NCBI GenBank assembly: GCA_947396885.1
Contig: OX377205.1
Location: forward strand, 24,787,407 to 24,851,406
Length of the DNA stretch: 64,000 nucleotides
DNA from: Heligmosomoides polygyrus polygyrus
Taxonomy: Eukaryota > Nematoda > Chromadorea > Rhabditida > Heligmosomidae
Reading direction: 5' to 3'
Of the stretch, positions 10,677 to 20,101 are shown piece by piece (position 1 is the stretch's first letter; each line of letters opens with the position of its first letter). Both the position numbers and the translations under genes were made by a program. Under the pieces are notes generated by a model. The model was not told the origin of the DNA. It searched no databases and saw only the letters and a program-made list of their open reading frames with translations.

Positions 10677-11127
10677 AAGAGGCACCGACGCAGGGTGCTC
10701 CCGATTGCAGGTTTCTGGTTCGGATTTTCCATCCAGGCGAACCAAGCATTCTATCCCTCCGGGGTCAGTGAATTCTAGCCAAACTTGCCGAGAGGGGTAA
10801 AACACTGACTTGCCCATCGACTGGCCACCGTAGCTCGTTGCATAGGTCACATACAGGGTGACTCCTAATTATTTGCGCGTAGTTTATTACTAATAACTTC
10901 AACAAAAACAGCAGTTGTACACTCTGATACAACTTCTATATAGAGCAATGCCTAACAATCATTCACTCGAGAAGATGTTCGAAATGAGCTCGTTTTGCAG
11001 CAGTACAGACCTTCAGTATCTTCTCCACCGATATCATGTATGCTTCCATCAAATCCCGTAGAAGTTAAATGTGTGGCGCGCCCCGAAAAGGGATTAACTT
11101 ACGCTGAACTTTATCCTAGTTCTTTGT
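10677..11127 (+). mobile_element. tRNA-derived SINE interrupted by a Tc1-like fragment
   Basis: The head carries the B-box block tggttcggattttcc and the conserved ccctccggggtcagtgaatt. The SINE is broken at the dinucleotide that is aaaTAcgc in other copies. It resumes at about 11041 with tccatcaaatcccgtagaag and ends at ctttatcctag. Between these lies foreign sequence of about 187 bp. Confidence 0.82.
10854..11040 (+). mobile_element. Insert in SINE starting TA|CAGGGTGACTCC, likely truncated Tc1/mariner-type element
   Basis: The insert starts directly after a TA (10852-10853) with cagggtgactcctaattatt and ends near tgTA at 11037-11040. The two ends are not inverted repeats of each other, so the element is probably internally or terminally deleted. 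No transposase is encoded. The outer CA next to TA is the end type expected to leave TACATA scars. Confidence 0.5.
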
Positions 11128-11387
11128 CTTTCCACTTTCACTTCGAATGCAAAGATCTAACGCAGTTTTCACTTCGAGCATAGCATTGCAGTCTAGCACT
11201 GATCCTAGGGCACGTTGCAGCACCTAAATTGCAGCAGGAACCGTGCGTTGCTCGTTCTTGCTACAAAATGATTCGGCTTGTGGGCAGGCCAACCATGTCT
11301 TTCCTTCTCGTGAATGGAAGTAGATGACCGAAACAGCAATATTAGGTATAAAACATATAATAACATAAAGACAGAAACAAACATATA

Positions 11388-11905
11388 TACCGTCTTCATG
11401 TTGAACTTGACGCTTTTCAAATCAAGCTGGACAATTTTCAAGTAGAATTGAACATTTTTCAAATCAAACTGAATACACATCTAAGCTGACCTAAGACTTT
11501 TGAAAGCAAACTCTTCCAGATCAAAATGAGCTTCTGTATTACACTAGAAATTTTCCAAAAAGGTCAGAATAATTTTTCTGTTGAAGGAAAATTCTAGAGA
11601 AGCTTTCCTTGAGGTTTTAGTTTACCTACCAAACAAGTGAACGCATAGTTTGAAATTCAATAAAATTTTCATTTCTGAGGAAAAATTGTGGTTTAGAGCT
11701 TGTTTTAAAGAGCAGGAAGGTAGCCAAATTTTAGTTCCAAGAAACAAGAGATTGCATCGTATCCTTTTCCAAAACGTCGCAAGTTTTATTCGATTAATGG
11801 TAGAATTTCTGTTTGCATGAGTTTGACACTGCAACGATAAAGAACACACATATCCTCACTTTGATAACACTTTGATGGTTGATGAAAGTAGCACTTTCAC
11901 AATCA
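11388..11905. mobile_element. CACGTCAAATTGGAC palindromic element, left part
   Basis: The left end ccgtcttcatgttgaact follows a TA. Repeated units (aagctggacaattttcaa, aattgaacatttttcaaa) with a period of about 22-24 bp follow. It then reads through aaggaaaattctagagaag and atttctgtttgcatga, which align with 39748-40165 and 61440-61760. No right terminus was found. There is no coding sequence; an autonomous partner is not in the window. Confidence 0.65.
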
Positions 11906-12066
11906 ATCAAATAATTGTTGCGACGAACTTTGTGATGCATGGAGCGATCTGGTCTAATAATGCGCTATATGCTTGCTTCTTTGAGTGCTTTAGGGCAAAT
12001 TTTACTTTATTATTTTGTTTATAAAATTTAAAATTTTATAAAATTACTATACCTATTTTTTCCGTG

Positions 12067-12107
12067 ATCCGTGGATAGGTATAAAATTATTATACCTATC
12101 CACGGAT
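12067..12107. repeat. 18-bp perfect hairpin at the upstream edge of the RTE copy
   Basis: The arms 12067-12084 and 12090-12107 are exactly complementary around a 5-nt spacer (aatta). The arm core is ccgtggataggtataa. It sits where AT-rich host sequence changes to the GC-rich RTE 5' region. It may mark the element's 5' end or be part of its leader. Confidence 0.8.
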
Positions 12108-12202
12108 ATCCCTCGATAGAGAGCCTTCGGGCTCTCTTGTTAAGAGGGATCTCGGGCCGCTTGTCGCAGGGCCACGTGGAGCGTCGCAGGGCCACGTGGC
12201 GC
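12108..12202 (+). promoter_or_regulatory. Structured RTE leader: UUCG hairpin and tandem CACGTG units
   Basis: A stem (atccctc 12108-12114 with gagggat 12144-12150) encloses a second hairpin, gagagcc-ttcg-ggctctc at 12119-12136, with a cUUCGg tetraloop. Just downstream, a 20-bp unit is repeated in tandem (12163-12182 and 12183-12202). Each unit contains gccacgtgg with an E-box core CACGTG. In LINEs the 5' region usually holds the internal promoter; that role here is an inference. Confidence 0.55.
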
Positions 12203-12275
12203 GTCCCCGGGTGGTGGATAGGGGAATTAAACGCGAACCAAATGCGACCGTGTACTGCCCAGAGACGCAGGTGGG

Positions 12276-12542
12276 ATGCAGGGGATGGACTCCTTGCTCC
12301 TGCTGTGTCGGGTCGATGCGTTCCTTGTGCGTGGGAGCGGCATGTTCGTGCACAGTGTGCGTGGATGTGTCCGTGACTGTGCGGATTGTAACTGTATCGG
12401 CTCGGCCAAAAGTTTGCACTCGGTAGACTGGGAGTACATCGTAAGGCGATTCGAGGCCCCCTCAAAAGTCTCGCCCCGTCCCTTTGGGCACAGTATCGCT
12501 GGCTGCCCGGAGTTCTTTGCCCGCACGACAGAGCCCGACTAG
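12276..12542 (+). CDS. Possible small upstream ORF of the RTE, in frame with the endonuclease
   Basis: This is an 88-codon cysteine-containing frame in the same phase as the endonuclease ORF. It is separated from it only by the TAG at 12540-12542 and a few codons before the next ATG at 12549. RTE elements in nematodes can carry a very short first ORF; whether this is one is uncertain. No domain is recognised, and other frames overlap it in this GC-rich leader. Confidence 0.3.
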   Translation: MQGMDSLLLLCRVDAFLVRGSGMFVHSVRGCVRDCADCNCIGSAKSLHSVDWEYIVRRFEAPSKVSPRPFGHSIAGCPEFFARTTEPD

Positions 12543-12548
12543 CTACCC

Positions 12549-13538
12549 GTGTGTACTCCAGTCAAAAACAGGAGCACTAAAGGGCCTCATTCCCCTGCCC
12601 CCGAAAGAGCCTCCATTTCTGCAGCGATGGGAAGGACGAGTACGGAGAGGCTGCTAAAATCTCAGGGCCTAACCAGGCTGCGCAAATTGAGAAGGACTAG
12701 GATGACGATCTGTACTTACAACGCCCGTACGCTCGCATCGAAAGCATCCATTGAGGACGTGATGATGCAAGCCAGGAAGATCAAGTACGACGTCATCGGA
12801 CTGACCAAGACGAGAAAACACCACCCCCTACACGCCGCCTACGACTCCGGAGAAGAACTGTTCCTCGGAACATGCGACAGCAGGGGAGTAGGCGGCGTTG
12901 GTGTCCTCGTCAACACGCGCTTGGCCATGAACATCGATTCGTACGAGTCTCTGACAACCCGAATCGGACGTCTGCGACTGAAGCGATTTGGCTCCGTGCC
13001 AGCTTTGACTGTATTCGTCGCGTATGCCCCAACATCCGACTACGACGACGAAGAGGTCGAAGCCTTCTACGTGGAGCTGGAGAAGTTCTATAAGGAAGAT
13101 CACACCTTCTACAAGGTGATCGTTGGCGACTTCAACGCCAAGATCGGACCGCGAAGGTCGCCGGAAGAACTTCGCATCGGAACCCACGGTTCGGAATGGA
13201 ACGAGCAAGGTGAAAGGCTGTCTGAGTCTATCATATCGAGCAAGACCATCCATAGAAACTCGCAGTTCCAGAAGCCTCCCTCCCTACGATGGACCTGGGA
13301 ATCCCCCGGTGGCCAGTTCCACAACGAGATCGACCACATCATCTTCGATCGCAAGTATTGCCTGACCGACGTCTCCGTTGTCCCCAAGTTCTACACTGGA
13401 TCGGACCACCGCCTCCTTCGCGCAAGGTTCCGCTTTTCGCGTCAAGGAGAGAAGGCCGCGAAGTTCAAGAAGAGGAGTCCCAGAACAACCATCAACTGGG
13501 ACATGTACACCTCTTTTGCCGGCCTTTGGGAAAGATAA
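12549..13538 (+). pseudogene. RTE apurinic-like endonuclease (EEP) domain, catalytic Glu lost
   Basis: This domain would nick target DNA for target-primed reverse transcription. Visible blocks are TICTYNARTL (Asn site), GVGVLVNT, VFVAYAPTS, VIVGDFNAKIG (Asp/Asn site), WTWESPGG with NEIDHIIF, and YTGSDHRLLRARF (the terminal Asp-His pair). The second motif, normally with a metal-binding Glu (family pattern TETR), reads GLTKTRKHH, a Glu-to-Lys change expected to abolish cleavage. The frame ends in WER-stop at 13538 from a 1-bp shift just before MDNIDEEYDRF. The preferred start is 12549; the conserved part begins about 50 codons in. Confidence 0.88.
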
Positions 13539-13540
13539 GT

Positions 13541-14374
13541 CATGGACAACATCGACGAGGAATACGACCGCTTCGTGACCATCACCGCGATAGTGCTAAG
13601 GGAGCCGGGAGCTTAAAGACCACCAAGAGACGTCTGTCTCCGGAAACTCTCGAGCTGATACGCCAGCGTGGAGCAGCACTAGCGTCAGGCAACTACCAAC
13701 TGACGTCCGAGCTTGCGAAGCTATGCAGAGCGGTATCCGGTCCCGGCAGGATCAGACTCGAACACCTGAAGAACCTCCCGCCAACGCTCATCAACACCTT
13801 GGCGCGGCTCTTCACACACTGCCTGTCGGAGTGCAAGGTTCCATCTCAGTGGAAGACCAACAAGACCGTCTTGCTGTACAAGAACGGAGACGTGCACGAC
13901 ATTGGCAACTATCGGCCGATCTGCCTGTTGTCCGTAATCTACAAGCTGTTCACTCAAGTGATCCTGAATAAGATCAGCAAAACGCTGGACGAAGGGCAGC
14001 TATGCGAACAAGCAGAAGTTCGGAGAGGATTCAGCACGATCGACCACATACACACCATTGCGAAGCTCATCGAAGTGTCGCGAGAGTACAAGCTGCCGCT
14101 GTGCCTTACGTTCATCGACCTGAAGAAGGCATTCGACTCCATCGAAACTGAAGCGGTCGTCAACGCCCTGCTCACTCAGGGGGTTCCTTCTCAGAACATC
14201 AGAGTCCTTGGAGAGCTGTACAATGGATTCGCGACTAAGATCTCACCATTCTACAACGACGTCGTCATCGACGTGAAGAGAGGGGTTCGGCAGGGCATAC
14301 CATATCCCCGAAGTTCTTCAGTGCCACCCTCGAAAACGTCATGCGCGAACTTGAATGGGAAGACATGGGAGTGA
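13541..14374 (+). pseudogene. RTE reverse transcriptase, first part, with 312-bp in-frame deletion
   Basis: The segment carries SLKTTKRRLSPETLELI, ASGNYQLTSELAKLCRA, then jumps to GPGRIRLEHLKNLPP. The copy at 1378-3301 has 104 more codons here, so the deletion is in frame. Motif A (TFIDLKKAFDSIE) and GVRQG of motif B follow. A 1-bp loss after GVRQG shifts the frame, and the open frame ends at 14374. A further shift lies near 13568. Confidence 0.87.
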
Positions 14375-14856
14375 AGGTCGACGGCCAGCAGCTGCACCAT
14401 CTTCGTTTCGCTGACGACATCGTGCTCATAGCACCGAGCATCAGCCAGGCGGAGCGAATGCTGGCCGACTTCGATCGTGTATGTGCGAACGTTGGTATGC
14501 AGCTGAGTCTTACGAAGACGATGTTCATGAAGAACGGATGGGTTTCTGATGCCCCATTCTCGCTCCACGGAACGAACATCTCCGAATGCTCCAGCTACGT
14601 GTATCTGGGTCGCGAACTCAATATGGCCAACAACCTAGCACCAGAGCTGAGCAGGAGGAAACGAGCGGCTTGGAGAGCTTTCAAGAGCGTCGAAGAAGAA
14701 GACGAAGAACGTCCGACTCCGTGTCCACCTTTTCTACTCTACCGTTCTTCCTGCCCTAACATACATACACCTCAGAGACCTGGGCTATACGAAAGCAGGA
14801 TGAACACGCGATCAGCTTCGCGCAGCGTGGAATCGAGAGGACGATGCTCGGAGTGA
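14341..14856 (+). pseudogene. RTE reverse transcriptase, FADD block onward
   Basis: This part reads MRELEWEDMGVKVDG, LHHLRFADDIVLIAPS (intact catalytic FADD) and LSLTKTMFMKN through YLGRELNM. The frame is lost near 14698, where a short segment of the family sequence (encoding roughly VAKK) is missing. At 14762-14767 the sequence has TACATA where the copy at 2829 and two minus copies have a single TA. Confidence 0.87.
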
Positions 14857-14939
14857 CACGACTCACGCAAGTGAGAGAAGGCCTCCGGAGTTCCGAGCGC
14901 CGACGTTCGAAGTTCGGAGACGCTGTCGCGTAGGCCGAG

Positions 14940-15212
14940 TTGTCGAAAATTAGGTGGGCCGGCCACGTAATGCGCTTCGCAGACAATCGCTGGACGAGAG
15001 CCGTTACCGGCTGGATTCCGCGAGATGTCAAGAGAACACCGGGATGCCCACCAACGGACTTCTTCGTAAGAGCCCTGAACGACCGATATAACGCTCTTCG
15101 AGTCCCTCGTACGAGGAGGATCCATTGGACCATTCTGGCATGCGAGAGGGACGAATGGAGACGCTGCTGGCGCCCGCTCGAGCAACTCGATGATCAACGG
15201 GACGACAGGTGA
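14940..15212 (+). pseudogene. RTE C-terminal domain
   Basis: The 90-codon frame reads [15 protein letters not shown] through [13 protein letters not shown] and the natural TGA stop. It is about nine-tenths the same as the end of the copy at 3028-3292. The plus strand at 14951-14952 shows the uninterrupted TA that is TACATA in that other copy. Confidence 0.87.
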
Positions 15213-15240
15213 TACAGATGATTGTTAACAATTTACTTCG

Positions 15241-15508
15241 TGGGTGCGTGTAGCACAGGAGGTCGCGTGCACTCCATACCAGGTTCCTGGTTCGGATTTT
15301 CCGCCCAGGTCAAAAAGCTTTCCATCTATCAGGGGTCAGTTTTTGGTACCAGACTTATCTGGGAAGGATAAAGCACTGATTTGTTCATCGGCTGGACATT
15401 CCAAGTCGGGTGATGCCAAAAACGCATTCTAATCGCCTCCACGACTCCAGTAGAAGTAGAAAGCGTGGCGCATTCAAAAACAATTGAGCAACGCCGTCTT
15501 TTATCATT
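15241..15508 (+). mobile_element. tRNA-derived SINE
   Basis: The head gtgcgtgtagcac (A box) and ggttcggattttcc (B box) are readable. About 20 bp are missing between them relative to the best copies. The body ttggtaccagacttatctgg and the tail gccgtcttttatc are present. It abuts the 3' end of the RTE copy. Confidence 0.85.
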
Positions 15509-16889
15509 TTGATTTATTACCTCGTTAATACTGGATTTGTGTTGCAAAGACATGCTTCATCATATCATCCTCTGCTGAAGATCAGCACTTGTCGGCGGAT
15601 GTCAATGCGATAATGATGGAATCCGGAGCGATCTCCGTCTCGACAGCTTTTTGATAGCATTGTCCATCGACTTCCGAATGCTTCAACAGACCGTACTTTT
15701 TCGAACCCGCACGGCTACATCAGTCGGATTTGGCGTGACATGAAAATCTATAGCGACACTCACTGTTCATCTTCCTGTACGAATAACGGCAGCTGGCCCT
15801 GCGACCTTTCGGTTAGTTGAATAGAGCTTCTGTTACCGAGTTGTCAGCCGTCAATGAAATTGAAAGATTGAAACTGACAGTTGAATTGCGGGGAGAGTAG
15901 GAATTGGAATTATGCTCAGGTAATGAGGAAACATTGGCCACGGAGTATTTGAGTGATCTGCAACTGCCTCTGTTAGCAAAATGTTATCACTGCTTGAATG
16001 ATGATTACAATTTCCTCTCCCTTGGCTACGGTATGCAGGTCCCAAAAATTAAATAGACGTGTTAATTTTTGATAAAACAAAGAGTAGAAAAGGGTAGAAG
16101 AGAATAAAGGCGCCGTCAATTGACGTTGTTTGGTGTGCGCAGCGCATTCTTCATTGACAAGATATCGTGGAAGCGATTTGAATGAACAATCGATTTATAC
16201 AGTGGCTGTTGTTGCCATCCGATTGAGAACTCCACGTTTCACCATTTGCGAATAAGGCAAAAACTCACTAATGAGTCCTACAGTAAGGGAAGACCTGGTT
16301 CACTTGGACAGAGATCGAACCAGGGACATTGATTCGAGGTGCAACTCCTCCTTTGTCTGCGCTGCCGTGCGCCCGTCTTGTATAGGCTCATTATCTGTGA
16401 GTCTCAAAACTACTTAGCAGTAGGAAGCCACTTTCAACGAAACTATTGTCTTGATGCTGCGATCGCGCCATCCACTTGTCCAATTTGCCGTGGTATTTGC
16501 TATGAAGGCTGATGAGAAGCTATTTGCATAAAACTTTGCAATGAAGGAATGCGCGATGTTAACAATTTTTTCAGAACTTTATTTTAGGCGACAATTTCGT
16601 TGACGCAACTTCTTTGACCAAGAACTAGTTTGCTGGTTCTCCATTGACAAATTGAGCAAGTACACCGTTTTCGTCTAACGATAAGAAGGGGGCTGAAGCA
16701 GCTCCAAAATTTATTATAAGATAAAGAGAGCTATCAATCACGTCGATCGTTTTATTATCCTTGCGTTTTTCGGCGGTCTTGCCTTCTTTCCTACAATCGT
16801 ATAATAAATTGTAGAACTTTGATGAAACTAAAGGATGCTATTATATGTTCATGACAATTCAAACTGTGATCATACGTTTTTCTGAAGGC
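15509..16889. other. Gene-poor stretch with one tRNA-like fragment
   Basis: Read on the minus strand, 16305-16380 has a B-box-like ctggttcgatctc and an A-box-like ggcagcgcag about 40 nt apart. This suggests the head of a second, unrelated tRNA-derived SINE. Nothing else here is supportable. Confidence 0.4.
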
Positions 16890-17020
16890 ACTCTTCATTT
16901 AATAAAACTCTTTATCGGTATAATGCGTTCTAAGAAAGTAAGATAGCTAAGTCTAAAGATAAGACAGCATTCTACAGATACATAAGCTCTCGCATTGGAA
17001 AGGACAATTGGGTCCCTAGC

Positions 17021-17224
17021 TTGATAAGGATGATGGTGCGCTGGCTTACGGATAGCGAGAAAGCTGACTCGTTGGGCGAGGTATTTCTCAAGGCATTCAA
17101 CAGTGATCACGTATGGGAAAGCGATTCGTTGAGAGAGATAGATGAGGGGCTGCCCCATTTTCCTCAGATGAATAACACAGTGTGGTTCCTGAATGAAGAG
17201 ATTATTGATGTGTTGAGTAAGTAG
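17021..17224 (+). pseudogene. CR1-like RT, region upstream of the palm
   Basis: A 67-codon piece, SEKADSLGEVFLKAFNSDHV through FLNEEIIDVLSK, corresponds to the domain that precedes the RT fingers in CR1-type ORF2 proteins. Degenerate coding continues to 17610 in other frames (for example the NFRPVSIPSIFARTFEKI-like block near 17412). Confidence 0.65.
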
Positions 17225-17612
17225 CCCAAATCCTTGTCATTAACCCCAGATTTGGTTTCTTTGTGCTTTATAAAAAATGTTGTCCATTATATAGCCTATC
17301 CTCTGGAACACAAATTAATCTGAGTTTTGTGAAAGCCGAATCCCTCGGCAGGTGAAAACACGCTTTTGTAACACCCACTTATAAAAATGGATCTCGCAAT
17401 GATGCAAAAAATTTCAGGCCAGTTAGCATCCCTTCAATATTCGCAAGAACTTTTGAAAAGATTCTCAAAAAGCACGTTCCAGACCATCTAGGAGACCACA
17501 AAATAATTTCTGATAGCCAATATGGTTTCCCAAGGGCAGATCGGTAGAAACCGCGCTGCTCACCTCTCTCAATGACTGGTCTAGGGCTACTGAAGAGGAA
17601 AAGTGCAGGGAT

Positions 17613-17900
17613 GTGGTATACCTTGACTTCTCCAAAGCCTTTGACAAAGCCCTTCTTGAACAGTTGCTTATAAAAATGAGAACCTTGGGAATCCATCCCA
17701 TGATAATGAATTGGACTCGGCAGTTGCTGACCGGTAGAACGTATCAAGTGAAGATCATGCGTGAGTTCTTTGAAGTTTTCCCCGCCTTAAGTGGTGTTCC
17801 GCAAGACGGAGTGCTTTCTCCACTCTTGTTCTTGTTGTACACCTATTAACTCCCAGGTTTCATCAATAATTTGAGTGTTAAGTGCAATTTGTATGCTGAC
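17613..17900 (+). pseudogene. CR1-like RT palm; catalytic YADD changed
   Basis: VVYLDFSKAFDKALLEQLL (motif A) and LSGVPQDGVLSPLLFLLYTY (motif B, with one Gly to Asp change) are clear. Motif C follows in the shifted frame near 17890 as LYADVFKIY, where the second Asp of YADD is Val. That change alone would remove catalysis. Confidence 0.82.
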
Positions 17901-18211
17901 GTCTTTAAAATCTACAAACGAATTGATGGGTCTGAAGACTTTATTTCCCTTCAGTTAGCGATTGACTTCGTTAGTCGTTAGGCTGAACTATGGGAATTGC
18001 CACTTTCAGCGGAAAAAACTCGTCTTTTGGTGATTGGACCTAGAAACCAAACTCGGATGCAGACATACAGAATTAATGGCGAGCCACTGAACAGAGTGAA
18101 GCTCGAGATTTAAGATACAATATTACCAATGATCTATGTTTTTCTCAACATTGCAGAGTTTTGATGAAAATGGCCAATTATCGCATTTACAATCTCTTCG
18201 AGGTTTTGTAA

Positions 18212-18637
18212 TATTTTTGTAATATTTTTTTGTAATATTAAGCTAAGCATTATTATGTTACCTGTTTTATTTTGTTCTGTTAATTTCGTGTTGTAACATT
18301 GGTTGTTAATTTTGTCTTGATTTGTAAAATTTAGTTGCTAGTACATAAGTTTAAACACATAAATAATATGCCACCTAATATTGTACTAACAACTAAATTA
18401 ATTAGTTACCTTCTTCACTGATGAGCCTCGGGGTAACTAATTATAAACATGTTTTGTATGAAGGTAGAGGCAAAACAAAACATGTTTAAGCTGTTGTTAG
18501 ATGTCGATGTTTCAGATGGTGTTGTTGTCCTTCGTCCAAAATTGTTGTGTCATTGTATTCTATGTTATTGAAAAGTTATGAAAATAATAATTTTAATTAA
18601 AAATTAACAATAATATATTAATTATTTTAAAAAATTT
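18212..18637. repeat. AT-rich insert with three short inverted repeats inside the CR1-like LINE
   Basis: Family coding sequence stops at ctcttcgaggttt and resumes at aaagcatagatttacacc. The insert starts with three spaced tgtaatattttt units. It contains inverted repeats agttgctagtac/gtactaacaact (one mismatch), taattagttacc/ggtaactaatta, and aaacatgttttg/caaaacatgttt. No coding or clear terminal repeat is seen. Confidence 0.6.
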
Positions 18638-18659
18638 AAAGCATAGATTTACACCAAAT

Positions 18660-19160
18660 TCTATTGAATCCAAACTTCCTGAAGTCTATATTCGTGCCTA
18701 TAAAACATATGTGCGACCGATCGTGAAATCAGGAACTGCAGTGTTCAATCCAACGAAGAAGAAGGATGCGGACCTTTTGGAAAGCGTTCAAAACAGCTTC
18801 ACTAGGAAACTTATGATGAGATGTTATTCGATGGACTACAACCAAATACCTCACGGCCCCCAACGATCGTTGTTTTTTGGACTTTCGTCACTGAGAAATA
18901 GAAGGAGAACCGCTAACCTTCTGATGATGTACAAAATCCTTGCCAATAAGCTTAACATCAGCGCACTAGAATTCGTTGATGGGATGCTGACGAGATCAGT
19001 AAGAGGGAAGCTCAAACTTAGAATCTCGATAGCAAGGACGCGAGTTAGGTCAGATTTCCTAACGTATAGGATCCTGAAGGATTTTAATTTGCTGATTGGG
19101 AGGTACGATGATCTGGTGAGCCTGTGTGCGCGTACCTTTAGAACGTATCATGCTGGCTAA
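18660..19160 (+). pseudogene. CR1-like RT C-terminal domain
   Basis: The frame reads LPEVYIRAYKTYVRPIV, DLLESVQNSFTRKLMMR and NLLMMYKILANKL to the stop at 19160. These are the typical thumb and tail blocks of CR1-type RTs (VRP...LE.VQ..FTR). The same blocks occur in a different copy at 40330-40790. Confidence 0.8.
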
Positions 19161-19303
19161 ATTTGTCAATGTTGTGCAATACGACATGTGGTGAAAACGT
19201 GGCACAAGCATTGATCTAACTGATTTGTTTACGTATTTGGTTGTTTTTGTTCTGTTCTTTTGTTGTTGGTTTGTAACGCGAAGACTCATGTCTACGCCTC
19301 GAA

Positions 19304-19350
<47 letters not shown>

Positions 19351-19353
19351 ATA

Positions 19354-20101
19354 CATTTAGATTAGCAGTCAAAAACCCAAACCGCTACGGGTTGAATCCT
19401 CCCAAACCGAAGCAGTAGATCACTGCAGATATTACCCACAAGATTAATACAAACACTATACCTATTAGTGTTTCTATTAATTTTAGAAAGATGTTTCTAT
19501 TAATTTTAGAAGCCTTCGAAAAAAACTTATTCTCTGTAATCTCTTACGCCGCTTTTCATCACAAATATGGTTGGTGTAGAAGGAACCGAGTCGAACAGAC
19601 TCTTCGCGTCAGAGCAATAAAGAGCGTCTTCTGGTAGCCGTTGGTGACCGCTTCCTTTGAACTGTCATAGGTAACGTTCTCTCCATATCCGCATATATTC
19701 GCTCATCCTTTTTCCTCTGCATCAAACCTTATCCTCAAACTATCCCTTCTTCTTCGAGTTATTCCTGGCTATGTCCGGCTTGGTTCCTAACCCTTTGCAT
19801 GTCCGCGATAAAATTTGCTGCAAAAAATCTCCGCTTGTTAGACGAACGAATAGCGATGACGATAAAAGCTAAGAGAGCTGACGTTTTCTTGCTTGATAGT
19901 GAGCGATCAGTCGATGCAGACTGATGGAGTGGTGCCCTTTCCAACGACGAGAAACCAGATCAAATTGCATGCGTTTCCTCCTAATCTGTGTAATCCTTGC
20001 TATTTTCCAAATGTGCTGCACAGTTTGAAAACTTGGATCTTTGCACAGCTTCATTCTTGACAGTGTGAAGATTTCCACTTAAACCATTATTTTCTGCTAC
20101 G
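19354..20101. other. Non-coding stretch with a 23-bp tandem duplication
   Basis: At 19470-19512 the unit gtttctattaattttagaa occurs twice with a 23-bp period. No supportable gene. Degenerate upstream transposase sequence may begin before 20102 but I cannot align it. Confidence 0.4.

Larger units (their letters stand above)
12067..15223 (+). mobile_element. Family 1 RTE LINE, near full-length but decayed
   Basis: This copy has a GC-rich structured leader (about 12067-12548), an endonuclease frame (12549-13538), a reverse transcriptase with an in-frame 312-bp deletion (to about 14300), and the C-terminal region to the TGA at 15210-15212. It ends at gatacagatga, the same end as the copy at 1378-3301. 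At least five frameshifts and one scar of TACATA type (14762-14767) break it. A SINE lies directly downstream. I found no clear target duplication. Confidence 0.87.
16890..19353 (+). mobile_element. CR1-like LINE, 5' truncated, split by an AT-rich insert
   Basis: Coding blocks run from KTAFYRYISSRIGK (16950) through RT motifs to LCARTFRTYHAG (19160). They are followed by a 3' UTR and an (AATA)n tail at 19303-19353. The RT is interrupted by about 425 bp of AT-rich sequence at 18212-18637. Stops and frameshifts are frequent, so it is dead. The CR1 assignment rests on the style of motifs (VYLDFSKAFDKA, ALSGVPQDGVLSPLLF, VQNSFTRKL) and on the tail. Confidence 0.83.

Noticed and set aside
12067..12220. 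HDV-like ribozyme at the RTE 5' end
   Set aside because: Stems are present but they nest as ordinary hairpins. I could not form the double pseudoknot with P1 and P2 in the right order.
12028..12465. 145-codon minus-strand frame over the RTE leader
   Set aside because: It overlaps several other open frames in the same GC-rich leader and shows no family motif. It is a composition shadow.
13289..13540. N-terminal part of the 361-codon frame at 13289-14374
   Set aside because: Before about 13541 it is out of frame with the endonuclease coding there. Only the later part is RT.
16977..16990. TACATA at about 16979 as another excision scar
   Set aside because: It encodes the in-frame Tyr-Ile of a conserved-looking FYRYISSRI block. 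There is no evidence of an insertion.
18425..18450. CTGATGA followed by a possible stem, suggesting a hammerhead ribozyme
   Set aside because: The required GAAA is GTAA, and the surrounding sequence pairs into a different simple hairpin (taattagttacc/ggtaactaatta).
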